This document shows, piece after piece, positions 18,759-27,311 of a stretch of 64,000 nucleotides of DNA. The DNA comes from Bdellovibrionales bacterium GWA2_49_15 (GTDB lineage Bacteria; Bdellovibrionota; Bacteriovoracia; Bacteriovoracales; Bacteriovoracaceae): positions 474,982 to 538,981 of the forward strand of contig MEPP01000001.1 of NCBI GenBank assembly GCA_001769855.1, given 5' to 3'. The notes beneath the pieces were generated by a model. It had not been told where the DNA came from and made no database searches. It saw only the letters and a list, made by a program, of their open reading frames with translations. Each line of letters begins with the position of its first letter. The stretch's first letter is position 1. Position numbers and translations under genes: made by a program.

Positions 18759-19421
18759 GTGGAGCAAGAACAAAATTTAAATCCTGAGCGCGAGCGTCCG
18801 ACCCATCTTCGGTCCGACCTTCATTTGCCCCGACGGTTCTGGCATATGAGCGCCGGACTCACTGTCGCCTGGGTCTACGGACAATTTCTCGCTCACCAGG
18901 AAGCGGTCTACATAATTGGTGGGGTTTCCTCTCTGGTGTATATCTTGGAGCAAATCCGTATCAACTATCCCGATCTCACCAAGCGGAGTCACTTTATCAA
19001 CTTTTCACTCCTGCGAGCGGAGGAGGAATTAAAAGAGAGTTCGGCGTTGCCCTTTATCATGGGGCTTCTTCTGACCATCCTGTCATTTCCCAAACCTGTG
19101 GCATTGGCCTCGATCATGATCTTGGCCTTGGGCGATCCACTTTCGGCCATCGTCGGTATCAAGTACGGAACCCATCGCCTGGCCAGCGGCAAAAGTTTAG
19201 AAGGCAGCGGGGCCTTTTTTGTGGCGTGTTTTTTTGCCGTCATGCTGATTTTTGATCAAGGTCCTTTTGGGGCCCGTCTCGCCTTGGCCTTCTGGCATGC
19301 AGCCCTCATGACTCTTTTTGAACAGGTGCCCTTGAGACTCGATGATAATCTCACTATTCCCATTACATCGGCCTTTATCCTATGGCCTCTGTCGATCTTC
19401 TTTGAGGTCCCAATTCCTTAA
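18759..19421 (+). CDS. CTP-dependent lipid kinase / CDP-diglyceride synthetase-like membrane protein
   Basis: 220 residues, start GTG at 18759. Five to seven hydrophobic segments. The key region is LALGDPLSAIVGIKYGTHRL followed by SGKSLEGSGAFF, the signature shared by dolichol kinase, phytol kinase, yeast Dgk1-type kinases and CDP-diglyceride synthases. A late DDNLTIPI resembles the conserved D-N-hydrophobic block of the kinase branch. Likely phosphorylates a membrane prenol or diacylglycerol using CTP; the exact substrate cannot be told. Confidence 0.8.
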   Translation: MEQEQNLNPERERPTHLRSDLHLPRRFWHMSAGLTVAWVYGQFLAHQEAVYIIGGVSSLVYILEQIRINYPDLTKRSHFINFSLLRAEEELKESSALPFIMGLLLTILSFPKPVALASIMILALGDPLSAIVGIKYGTHRLASGKSLEGSGAFFVACFFAVMLIFDQGPFGARLALAFWHAALMTLFEQVPLRLDDNLTIPITSAFILWPLSIFFEVPIP

Positions 19422-19603
19422 TTTGTGGTGGCCGCCCGCTCTTTTTGGCACTTTCCCAAATCCCCTTTTTTCTCCTTAAATGAGCAAGAAAATCAATAAG
19501 ATATCAATCCTCTATGAATTCAAGGCCCTACCCCCCTGATCATTAATGCCCAGTTCTTTTTTTTTACAGAAATTCTGACCGGCACTACAATTTATTTATG
19601 CGT
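19422..19603 (+). promoter_or_regulatory. Leader of the FecR/barrel/lipoprotein run; shared start-site motif
   Basis: This 176-bp gap holds no gene. Its last 20 bp (19584-19603, ACTACAATTTAT then the ATG and CGT) recur at 27298-27317 with one mismatch, at the start of the last lipoprotein gene. A looser similarity (AAGAAAATCA) lies about 100 bp upstream of both. Neither start has a canonical SD. I read the pair as a duplicated leader. Confidence 0.5.
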
Positions 19604-20785
19604 GTTGGTTTAATGCTTATCATATTGATTGGGATAGCGTGCCCTGCTATCGGATTTGGCATCGATAACGCCATCACAGGCAAAGTTGTGATGTTGAAGG
19701 GTGTGGTTAACTCCAGTGCCCGGCCTTCGTCGCCCCTCCAGAAGGGTGACTCGATTCAGGAGGGCGATATCATCACGACCGGCCCCGGGAGTTTGGTCAA
19801 AATCGAATTCTCCAACAACAGCACGATCTTTGTCGGCCCTGACTCCAGCATGAAGCTGGACAAGATGGAAAACGGCAAGGCCAATGTGATCTCGCTTATT
19901 AAAGGCCAGCTCCAGTCGCGTTACTCCAAAGGGGAAAATAGCGATTACAAGGCCGTGGTTAAAACCCATACGGCGGCACTCGGGGTGCGCGGGACGCATT
20001 TTCTCATGGCCTACAATCCCGAGAATAAAGTTTCCTCTGCGGTTACCTTTTCCGGTCACGTCTCTTTTATGAAAACCCCCGAGCGCTGGAATGATATGTG
20101 TGCTCAGAATCCCGGCAAGTGCGGCGATCTGATGGTGAAGGGGCTCGACAACAACACTCTCTCCAAAGTCATTAGCGAGGGACAGCTCTCCCAGGCCTTT
20201 ACCAACAAGAAAACCGCCACCATGCCAACCCAAATAAATCGGGTGCAATTTTTCTCGCTCCTAGAAAACTCTCCCCTTCAGGAAGATGGCCAGGGCGCGA
20301 AGGTCACAGGGGCCATGGCCAAACTTGAAGGCGAGGGCGGCGGACCAAAGGCCGGCGGAATGTTGGACCTTAAAACCTCCCTCTACGTCGAACCCAACGG
20401 ACAGGCCATCAAGGACCCAAAAACCGGCCACTACCTGCCTCTGGGAGATATCGGACAGGTGGATTTTAAATCCGGTGAGTACAAACCACCTCAAGGATGG
20501 GAACTTAAACCCACTGGCCAGTTTGAGATGACTCAGGAGAAAACGCCTGACCGTGCCATAGACCCTAATCGCTTTGTCACAGTGAGAACCGGCGAAGGTG
20601 GCCCGGACAGAGAAGAAAAACCTGCGGCCAAGCCACCGCTGCAGAAGCCCCGCCCCGGCAGCATGCCCGGCTGTACCCCTGGACTCCCCTGCATTCCCCG
20701 AGCACCCGGTGAAGATCTGATTAATAATGGCGGACTTGGAACTATCTTACTTCCACGAGCGCGCATCCATATTACGGTAGAATAA
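19598..20785 (+). CDS. Exported FecR-domain protein
   Basis: 395 residues. Signal peptide over residues 1-20 (VGLMLIILIGIACPAIGFG). Residues 30-140 are a FecR domain: GDSIQEGDIITTGPGSLVKIEF, then NSTIFVGPDSSMKL and THTAALGVRGTHF. In the family this periplasmic domain either signals to sigma factors or binds at the outer membrane; no sigma/anti-sigma gene is near, which favours a structural role. The C-terminal third is Pro/Gly-rich and disordered (EEKPAAKPPLQKPRPGSMPG) with two Cys. It begins a run in which the next gene starts 2 bp after its stop. Confidence 0.88.
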   Translation: MRVGLMLIILIGIACPAIGFGIDNAITGKVVMLKGVVNSSARPSSPLQKGDSIQEGDIITTGPGSLVKIEFSNNSTIFVGPDSSMKLDKMENGKANVISLIKGQLQSRYSKGENSDYKAVVKTHTAALGVRGTHFLMAYNPENKVSSAVTFSGHVSFMKTPERWNDMCAQNPGKCGDLMVKGLDNNTLSKVISEGQLSQAFTNKKTATMPTQINRVQFFSLLENSPLQEDGQGAKVTGAMAKLEGEGGGPKAGGMLDLKTSLYVEPNGQAIKDPKTGHYLPLGDIGQVDFKSGEYKPPQGWELKPTGQFEMTQEKTPDRAIDPNRFVTVRTGEGGPDREEKPAAKPPLQKPRPGSMPGCTPGLPCIPRAPGEDLINNGGLGTILLPRARIHITVE

Positions 20786-20787
20786 AT

Positions 20788-21909
20788 ATGCAGTGGCCCA
20801 GAACATATAAACGAATTCTTTCCCTGACCTTCCTGCTGGCGAGTAGTAGCGTTCTGTCCCAGGATTTAAGTCTGGTGGAAGAGGCCTTGATGGATCAGGG
20901 CGACACCTATTTTCAAAATGGCTATTATGATCTGGCGGCGACCTACTATCAGAGGCTGCTGGCCAACACCAAAGACCCGTTCATCCAAACCATGATTCAA
21001 AAAAAGCTGGAAGACATCAAGGCCCAGACCGGTGAGGGCACGATCTCCCCTCATCAGTTCAGCTTCAGTCAGCAAATATTCTATGACTCAAACGTGTTAA
21101 AAAGTGGCCCCGAAAGTCAGGTGAGTGCCTCTGACAAGGCCTCCCCCGGAACCACCACCAATCTGCGCCAGGGCTATTTCAAAAGTCTGGCCGAGTTCAC
21201 GGCGCTCCAGCATAGCCTGACCGCCGGCTACACGCGCTATACTGATCGCACTCGACCAACCATTTATCAAAACGACTCCCTCCAGCTTGGGCTTTCCGAG
21301 AGTATCATCTGGCACCATTCTTTCTTGAAGCAAAAATCCCAGGCCCGCTATGAGTTCTATACCGACTACTCACTTGAAGATTACGAAGCCAAGCAGAAGC
21401 TAAAATATTTTTCCAGAGACTATGGAGTGAACATCACCGAGATGATGGAGCTCTCCAAGAACTCTCAGGGTTATTTCGGGATCAAGTATCAGCATTATCA
21501 GAATTATCAGGAAGGCAGTAAGCTGCAAATTGTCACTCCCAGCCTGGCCTACTCGACCACCGCTAAAAAAGGCACGCAGTGGTATCACGCGGTGGAGATG
21601 CAGAACCAGTTTGCCGAGGACCCTTACAACGACACCCGCATTTACCAATACCAATTCCAGGTGACCTTTCCGGGAAAGCGCTGGCGCGTCTCCCCCTACT
21701 TCATTCTCCAGATTCAAGATTCCATGGCCCAGCAGGACATCCGGGGCTGGGAAAGTGTCTTGAATCCCGGCATGAGCCTGGACTGCAGCTTGAGCAAGCG
21801 CTGGGCCTGGAACACCAATATTTTTTATCGCAAAAGAATCTCCAAAGAAAAGGCCTCTTACTCCTATGACGAATACGTTGTTCAGTCTGGGGTGAGTTAT
21901 GCGTATTAG
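20788..21909 (+). CDS. TPR plus outer-membrane beta-barrel protein (Slam-like candidate)
   Basis: 373 residues with a signal peptide ending near LSQ. Residues 28-75 form a TPR-like helix pair (ALMDQGDTYFQNGYYDLAATYYQRLL). From about residue 85 to the end the pattern is alternating, Tyr/Gln-rich strands (LQHSLTAGYTRYTDR, YFGIKYQHYQNYQ, WRVSPYFILQIQD) finishing in aromatic Y-A-Y, as in outer-membrane barrels. An N-terminal TPR followed by a barrel beside lipoprotein genes is the layout of Slam surface-lipoprotein exporters, though here it is shorter (Slam is near 480) and I see no decisive DUF560 motif. Overlaps the first lipoprotein gene by 11 bp. Confidence 0.78.
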   Translation: MQWPRTYKRILSLTFLLASSSVLSQDLSLVEEALMDQGDTYFQNGYYDLAATYYQRLLANTKDPFIQTMIQKKLEDIKAQTGEGTISPHQFSFSQQIFYDSNVLKSGPESQVSASDKASPGTTTNLRQGYFKSLAEFTALQHSLTAGYTRYTDRTRPTIYQNDSLQLGLSESIIWHHSFLKQKSQARYEFYTDYSLEDYEAKQKLKYFSRDYGVNITEMMELSKNSQGYFGIKYQHYQNYQEGSKLQIVTPSLAYSTTAKKGTQWYHAVEMQNQFAEDPYNDTRIYQYQFQVTFPGKRWRVSPYFILQIQDSMAQQDIRGWESVLNPGMSLDCSLSKRWAWNTNIFYRKRISKEKASYSYDEYVVQSGVSYAY

Positions 21910-24061
21910 TAGTGTGCTTCTTTTAAGCTTGGCCTTGCTCACGACCGTGGGCGGCTGTGCGCGAAAACAAACGCCCAATGCGAAACTTCGTCTCAATTTA
22001 GGTGCCATCGACGGAGGCCCTGTGCTCAATGCCGTCTACATCTGGGGGCATAATAAAACTTTTGGTCTTACTTTCGGCGCCCACCTGGTAGGCGGCGCGC
22101 GCGATATTGAACTCCCCTTAAAACCTGGGGTGTGGAACTTCAAAGTCATGGCATGGTCTGGTGGCGCAAATATGTTTGAAGGTATCACGCGCTGTGGGGG
22201 GCATGGCGATATCGCCTTCCAAAGCGGCGACATCGATGTCCCGATTCATCTTACCACCGACTGCAGTCATCCCTTTGTTTCTGGCGGGGGAACGAATTTT
22301 CTCTACACCAACCCCTCCCCTCCTACGGCCAACCAAATAAAACCTCTGAGGCTCGTCACCTGCACCTCTCTCGCTCTGGCGCAAGCTCCGGGCGACCTTT
22401 GCACCGATGTTTACCTGGGAAATACCCGGTCTTTTCGCGTCGTTCTCCCCTCCTACCTTCCTCGCCCTGAAGGGGATCTTGGAGGGGCTGCCCCCGACTC
22501 ACTCAGAAGTGAATGCCAAACAGTCGATGTTACTCCGGCAGATACAAACCTTCATATCCCTGTGGGCAATGATAGTCCTGAATCTCCGCGCGTTAATATC
22601 ACCGCTTTTTCCACGAGTGACTGCTCAGGGCCCACCGTATTCAAGCACTACCCCTTTGGTCTGCTCGGCGCCAAATATCCCCATGGCAAACTCTTGCACA
22701 ACGCCAACAACGGCGTATTTTTTATGAAGCACGGAAATGTTTCACCTGATTTTGCCATCCCTGGCACTCGTCTTTACAACGACCATTACACCCAAGCGAT
22801 GGCCAGTTTCCCTATTACCTCTCTCATTGGTTCAACGATGAATCCATCTCCTGTGACACATATGTGCGCCAAGATCGATGCCGCAGTCTGCTCGGGGGGA
22901 GACTGGATTCCCTTTAACAGTTCTCACCCGAGCGTGACCGTCCCCGATGGGGCCCACACCATTTCGGTGTACCTGAAGGATGGGGACGCAAATGTGGAAG
23001 TGATTACAAAAAAAGTTTTCCGCCAGTACTGGTCTGACATGAGTGGCGGAGGTGCCCCTCCCACAGTTCGATCAAGTCACGGCGCTGTTTGGGCGGATAA
23101 TAAAATGATGATATGGGGTGGTGTAAATGGGGCGTACTTACAAGATGGTGGCTTTTACATTCCAGGCAGTGGTTGGTTCAATCTGAGTTCTATTGGAGCC
23201 GTGCCTGTCGGCAGAATCCCAGGCCCATTAGTATGGGCCTGGGGGAAGTTAATGGTCTGGGGTGGAAAGAACGCCGGTCCGCTTAATTCTGGCGGGCAAT
23301 GCCTAAGCCCATGCATAAGTGATTCTTGGACCGCTACGACCGGAGTTAATGCCCCCACCATCAGATTCGGACACTCCGCACTTTGGACTGGATCAGAAGT
23401 TATTATCTTTGGTGGTCGCGACGGATCATCGGCACAAAATAACGGTGCCAAATTTAATGGCACCTCATGGAGTTATATCAGTAATGGCCCAGCCCGCCAT
23501 AATCATTCGGCAGTTTGGACCGGCACTCATATGCTTATCTGGGGTGGATTCACAGACCTTGGCGGAGTATCACCTCTCGCCGATGGATCCATCTTCAATG
23601 GAGCGACCTGGCAAGCGATGGGAGGAACTCCTCCTGCGGCAAGAGGAAGCGCGGTCTCCGTCTGGACCGGCAGTGAAATGATTGTCTGGGGTGGTAGTGA
23701 TGGAGTAGTCCCACTCTCTGATGGTAAAAGGTATGACCCAATAAGTGATACATGGACAGACATGAGCACGGCCACCGGGGCCCCTCCAATTCCCCGATAT
23801 TCAGCCAAAGGAGTCTGGACCGGAAAAGAGCTGATTATTTTTGGCGGGGTTAATCCTCCTTCAACCTATTTAACAAATGGCAAGGCCTATGATCCGGTAA
23901 GGAATGAATGGAATGATCTAAGTTCAACCGGCGAACCACTAGGTCGGGCCGAGCATAGTGTGATCTGGACAGGGCAGGAGCTTATCGTATGGGGCGGTCA
24001 AGACAATGGTATCTATAAGAACGATGGGAAAATATATCATCCCTATGCATTGCCCTATTGA
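21899..24061 (+). CDS. Lipoprotein with shared N-domain and seven-repeat kelch-like propeller
   Basis: 720 residues; start ATG 21899 with GGTGAG SD inside the preceding gene. Lipoprotein signal ends VGGC at about Cys21. Residues 28-270 are the shared anchor domain (LRLNLGAI, IWGHNKTFGLTFGAH, LPLKPGVWNFKVMAW, FEGITRCGG, IPVGNDSPESPRV) with several Cys, likely disulfides. Residues 290-385 may be an Ig-like spacer. The last 330 residues contain seven kelch-like repeats (VWTGSEMIVWGG, then a Gly-Lys-Tyr-Asp-Pro and a Trp), enough for a closed seven-blade propeller. Second of a contiguous operon with the FecR and barrel genes. Confidence 0.9.
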   Translation: MRISSVLLLSLALLTTVGGCARKQTPNAKLRLNLGAIDGGPVLNAVYIWGHNKTFGLTFGAHLVGGARDIELPLKPGVWNFKVMAWSGGANMFEGITRCGGHGDIAFQSGDIDVPIHLTTDCSHPFVSGGGTNFLYTNPSPPTANQIKPLRLVTCTSLALAQAPGDLCTDVYLGNTRSFRVVLPSYLPRPEGDLGGAAPDSLRSECQTVDVTPADTNLHIPVGNDSPESPRVNITAFSTSDCSGPTVFKHYPFGLLGAKYPHGKLLHNANNGVFFMKHGNVSPDFAIPGTRLYNDHYTQAMASFPITSLIGSTMNPSPVTHMCAKIDAAVCSGGDWIPFNSSHPSVTVPDGAHTISVYLKDGDANVEVITKKVFRQYWSDMSGGGAPPTVRSSHGAVWADNKMMIWGGVNGAYLQDGGFYIPGSGWFNLSSIGAVPVGRIPGPLVWAWGKLMVWGGKNAGPLNSGGQCLSPCISDSWTATTGVNAPTIRFGHSALWTGSEVIIFGGRDGSSAQNNGAKFNGTSWSYISNGPARHNHSAVWTGTHMLIWGGFTDLGGVSPLADGSIFNGATWQAMGGTPPAARGSAVSVWTGSEMIVWGGSDGVVPLSDGKRYDPISDTWTDMSTATGAPPIPRYSAKGVWTGKELIIFGGVNPPSTYLTNGKAYDPVRNEWNDLSSTGEPLGRAEHSVIWTGQELIVWGGQDNGIYKNDGKIYHPYALPY

Positions 24062-24079
24062 AAATAAAAAAAAGGCCGT

Positions 24080-26359
24080 ATGTCAGTCAGGTTCTTATTC
24101 ATAATTCTGATGTTGCTGGTTGTAGCGGGTAGCTGCGCCCGCAAGTCCACCCCCACGGGCAAACTTCGCATCAGTTTGGGGGCCGTCGAGGGCGGTCCAA
24201 CCGTCAACGGCGTCTACATCTGGGGGCACAACAAAACTTTTGGGTTAACTTTCGGTGCTCATATTCCGGGCAATGGACGCGAGACGAACCTACCCCTAAA
24301 GCCAGGGGTGTGGAATTTTAAAGTCATAGCGTGGGATGGGCCCAATATGTTTGAAGGCGTCACCCGTTGTGGCGGGCATGGCGATATCTCCTTTCAAGGC
24401 GGTGATGTGGATGTACCGATACATTTAACTCCCAACTGTGGCCATCCCTTTGCCGCCGGTCCCGACGCTCAATATCTCCACACCGCCAATGCTTACCCCA
24501 ATCAACTAAAGCCGCTGCGCTTGCACACCTGTCGTTCTCTAAAGGCGGTCACTGATGGGGACGGCCTTTGTGATCATGCCTATGCTGGAGAAACGCAATC
24601 TTTTCGTATTGTCCTCCCTTCCTACTTGCCGCGTCCCGAGTGGGAAATTGGCCCCTATGCACCCGACTCACTGAAAAGCGCGTGCATCAACATTGGAGCG
24701 GCCGGCGCGAGCACCAATCTTCGCATTCCCGTCGGCAACGGCATCCCGGAATCCCCGCGAGTCTACATCGAAGCATTTCCCGAACCCGGGTGTGGTGGAA
24801 CAGCTATTGTGAAGCATTATCCCGTTGGCTTACTAGGGGCCCAGCCTCCCCAGGGCACACTTTTTTCCAGTGTACTCCATTCCGTTTTTTTCATGAAACA
24901 AGGGGTTAATCAAGGCCTCGATGATCTGTCTATTTTTGGTAATGGAGCAGACGGACATGGAAGTGGCGCAGGACTCGGAGTAGACCCAATCTTAGTGGAT
25001 AGTGAGACATATACAAATACTGCCGGCGAGACGAGAACCTGGTCGGCACGTCGGCGGATCGTCGGCACCATCCCCCAGGCCAGCTCGACACGCCTCGGCC
25101 TGGCCCAGGCCTTCACTGATAATCTAGATTTTAAAGTCGGCGATGAGGTCATGTGGCATGTGGCCGTGGCCAACATGGATGATGCCTGTGATGGCAATAC
25201 TTCTGCCCCTGATCATCTGACGGGCGGCAGTTATGGTTTTGCCCACGTGACTGCCATTTACGGGAGCATTGCTCAAATTGAAATCGACCATCTTTTTCCC
25301 AATGGAGTTGATAGTGATGGCCTCTTCGGTAGCACCTCGGGCAATCTGGTAAAGGCAAATGCTTTTGGGGCCAAACAATGTGTGATGCAACTGATAAGGG
25401 TACCCAACTTTCAAAAACTCACCGTTACTGGAAACTTAACCCTCACCGCATCGGGTTTTTCTCTTGGCCCTGCGGCCAGTTTAACCTCCGGAATTGGGGG
25501 GATACTCGCTATTCGCGTCAAAGATCGCATTGTGATCAGTCCAGGGCAAAATCTCACCGTTGATATGACTGGCAAGGGCTATCCCGACAATGATTCAACG
25601 GCCAATGCCACGTATATGCGGGGAGTAAGCCCCAGCGGTTTTACCCAGACCCAATGTAGCGGGAATGGAGGCGTACCAAGAGATTGTCATTTACCCAATT
25701 CGATGGGCGGTGGTGTGGGCAGTGGCGGCTTCAACTTGGGTGGAGGTGGAGGGGGCCATATAGGAAGCGGCGGAAATGGCCAGGACAACAATGGCGAAAT
25801 GTTTGGAATGGGCGGGCTCACCGTGGCCGATTTCCCTTCGGGGCCAAGATATTTTCCCAATTTTGTTATGATGGGCGCGGCCGGAGGCCATGGGTCCACG
25901 GACGGCATCGTCACGATTCCCCAATCAGGCGGCAACGGCGGCGGAATCATTTTCATTTCGGCCCGTGAAATCCTCGGCCCCACGGCAAGCGCGAGCTTGA
26001 CCGCCAGTGGCGTTAATGGCGGCCTCACAACTGGGGGCTCAGTACTTAACAATGGTGCCGGTGGCGGTGCCGGAGGAAGCATCATTCTTCGTACTCAGTT
26101 TTCTGACTTACAAACAATAGACTCCTACGTCGTAGGAGGACCCGGCGTGAACGGAGTAACAGCGGGCTGCGGTGGCGGTGGCGGCGGCGGCGGGCGGGCC
26201 TTCATTCAAAGCTGCCTTAGTTTGACCGGCCTCAATGCCCCCATTGTTGCTGGCGGAATCAAGGGTACCGGTGCCACCTGTTTAGGGGCATTGGCCGACC
26301 CAGGTCAACCGGGGTCTGCGACCGTAAACACCAATGCCACCCACTCTTTTTGCCCCTAA
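24080..26359 (+). CDS. Lipoprotein with shared N-domain and glycine-rich C-terminus
   Basis: 759 residues; ATG 24080 with AAAGG SD, 18 bp after the previous stop. Lipobox AGSC. Residues 25-275 repeat the shared anchor domain (GKLRISLGAV, IWGHNKTFGLTFGAH, GVWNFKVIAWDGPNMFEGVTRCG). The C-terminal half resembles that of the lipoprotein at 27312-29534: a beta-rich part (GGILAIRVKDRIVI, LTVDMTGKGYP) then long Gly runs (GGGGGGHIGSGG, CGGGGGGGGRAF) with regularly spaced hydrophobics, suggesting a stacked or helical Gly-rich fold. The TAA stop is also the first bases of the RAYT element's left inverted repeat. Confidence 0.9.
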   Translation: MSVRFLFIILMLLVVAGSCARKSTPTGKLRISLGAVEGGPTVNGVYIWGHNKTFGLTFGAHIPGNGRETNLPLKPGVWNFKVIAWDGPNMFEGVTRCGGHGDISFQGGDVDVPIHLTPNCGHPFAAGPDAQYLHTANAYPNQLKPLRLHTCRSLKAVTDGDGLCDHAYAGETQSFRIVLPSYLPRPEWEIGPYAPDSLKSACINIGAAGASTNLRIPVGNGIPESPRVYIEAFPEPGCGGTAIVKHYPVGLLGAQPPQGTLFSSVLHSVFFMKQGVNQGLDDLSIFGNGADGHGSGAGLGVDPILVDSETYTNTAGETRTWSARRRIVGTIPQASSTRLGLAQAFTDNLDFKVGDEVMWHVAVANMDDACDGNTSAPDHLTGGSYGFAHVTAIYGSIAQIEIDHLFPNGVDSDGLFGSTSGNLVKANAFGAKQCVMQLIRVPNFQKLTVTGNLTLTASGFSLGPAASLTSGIGGILAIRVKDRIVISPGQNLTVDMTGKGYPDNDSTANATYMRGVSPSGFTQTQCSGNGGVPRDCHLPNSMGGGVGSGGFNLGGGGGGHIGSGGNGQDNNGEMFGMGGLTVADFPSGPRYFPNFVMMGAAGGHGSTDGIVTIPQSGGNGGGIIFISAREILGPTASASLTASGVNGGLTTGGSVLNNGAGGGAGGSIILRTQFSDLQTIDSYVVGGPGVNGVTAGCGGGGGGGGRAFIQSCLSLTGLNAPIVAGGIKGTGATCLGALADPGQPGSATVNTNATHSFCP

Positions 26360-26395
26360 GAGGTTCCATGACCCCTTTGGGACTAGGTGCGTGAG
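26357..26395 (+). repeat. Left inverted repeat of RAYT element
   Basis: Starts with the TAA stop of the preceding lipoprotein gene. Core 26362-26383 is the exact reverse complement of 27083-27104; the outer five and inner twelve bases match with four mismatches in total. Contains a hairpin with one mismatched pair in a 7-bp stem. Confidence 0.85.
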
Positions 26396-26477
26396 AACTA
26401 TTCCATAGATGAAATTATTCTCTCAAACATCCTCGCGACTATTGCAGAAAAAAACCATTGCGGTTACATCACTCGAC

Positions 26478-27074
26478 ATGCCTAGGAAACCACTCATCCG
26501 ATCGAGCATTCATTTCTATCACGTGACGACTCGATCAAATGACAAATGCTGGTTCGCTTTACCACTAGAACACGTCTGGGAATTATCGATAAAGGCACTG
26601 GCCAAGGCCAATCGAGATTATCCAGCAGAGATTTATCAGTATGTCTTAATGGCCAATCATTACCACCTCCTGATTCGCACACCTAATGAAAATCTCGATC
26701 AATTCATGTACATCTTTAACAAGAATTTTAGCGAGCAACTTCAAAGAGCTTCTGGCCATATCAATCGGATGTTCGGCTCCCGTTACAAGTGGAGTCTCAT
26801 AGAAAACCAGAGACACCTTTTAAATGTGTATCGATATGTTTATCAAAATCCTCTGAGGGCAGGTGTTCATGAAAAATGTGAGGAATATCCTTATTCCTGT
26901 CTTTATTTTCGCGCTAAAAAACTTGAGCTTGCCGTTCCCACCCATGAGCTCTTTTCCCTAAGACCAGAGATGATGGATTTCCTCAATCAAAGAGTTGGGA
27001 CACAACAAGAACAGCAAATCAAAAAGGGACTTCATAAGGCGCGTTTTAAGGAACCTACGGTACGAGATTACTAA
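26478..27074 (+). CDS. REP-associated tyrosine transposase (RAYT, Y1 HUH family)
   Basis: 198 residues from the ATG at 26478 (MPRKPLIR), the usual start of this family; the frame is open to 26409 but those residues are atypical. HUH metal motif is HYHLLI, and the catalytic Tyr is most likely in YRYVYQNPLRAGV. Such single-strand nucleases cut and join REP hairpins and are usually single-copy, domesticated genes. It is intact and sits between matching hairpin-containing inverted repeats, so it may still act on REP copies elsewhere in the genome. Confidence 0.9.
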   Translation: MPRKPLIRSSIHFYHVTTRSNDKCWFALPLEHVWELSIKALAKANRDYPAEIYQYVLMANHYHLLIRTPNENLDQFMYIFNKNFSEQLQRASGHINRMFGSRYKWSLIENQRHLLNVYRYVYQNPLRAGVHEKCEEYPYSCLYFRAKKLELAVPTHELFSLRPEMMDFLNQRVGTQQEQQIKKGLHKARFKEPTVRDY

Positions 27075-27109
27075 CGCACTTTGTCCCAAAGGGGTCATGG
27101 AACCCCTTA
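27071..27109 (-). repeat. Right inverted repeat of RAYT element
   Basis: Begins within the TAA stop of the transposase gene. Core 27083-27104 mirrors 26362-26383 exactly. A perfect 7-bp hairpin (AAGGGGT/ACCCCTT, loop CATGGA) lies at 27089-27108. Just outside, AAAGTGCACTTT is a further palindrome. Confidence 0.85.
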
Positions 27110-27311
27110 AAGTGCACTTTGTGTTCTAATCGTCCTTTTTTGGCCACTGCCCATCCTTTATGCCACCTTTCAACAATCCCTTCTTTTCTGCGCAATGAAA
27201 TAAGAAAATCAGCAAGGATAAAAGTCTATAATTTCAACCTCTTACAACGGGATAGTTTATTCCTATTTAAGTTTTTCTGGTAGAACGCCATAGGAGTACT
27301 ACAATTTATCT

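Larger units (their letters stand above)
26357..27109. mobile_element. RAYT/REP-type element flanked by inverted repeats
   Basis: A perfect 22-bp inverted repeat (26362-26383 and 27083-27104) extends with a few mismatches to about 39 bp (26357-26395, 27071-27109). Each arm can fold into a small hairpin, for example AAGGGGT-CATGGA-ACCCCTT at the right end (7-bp stem); the left copy has one mismatch. The only gene inside is the REP-associated tyrosine transposase. The element sits exactly after the stop of one lipoprotein gene and before its paralogue. I see no target-site duplication, as expected for the family. Confidence 0.85.

Noticed and set aside
19598..20785. FecR protein as an anti-sigma regulator of iron uptake
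   Set aside because: No ECF sigma factor, TonB receptor or cytoplasmic anti-sigma segment is present; the protein has a cleavable signal peptide.
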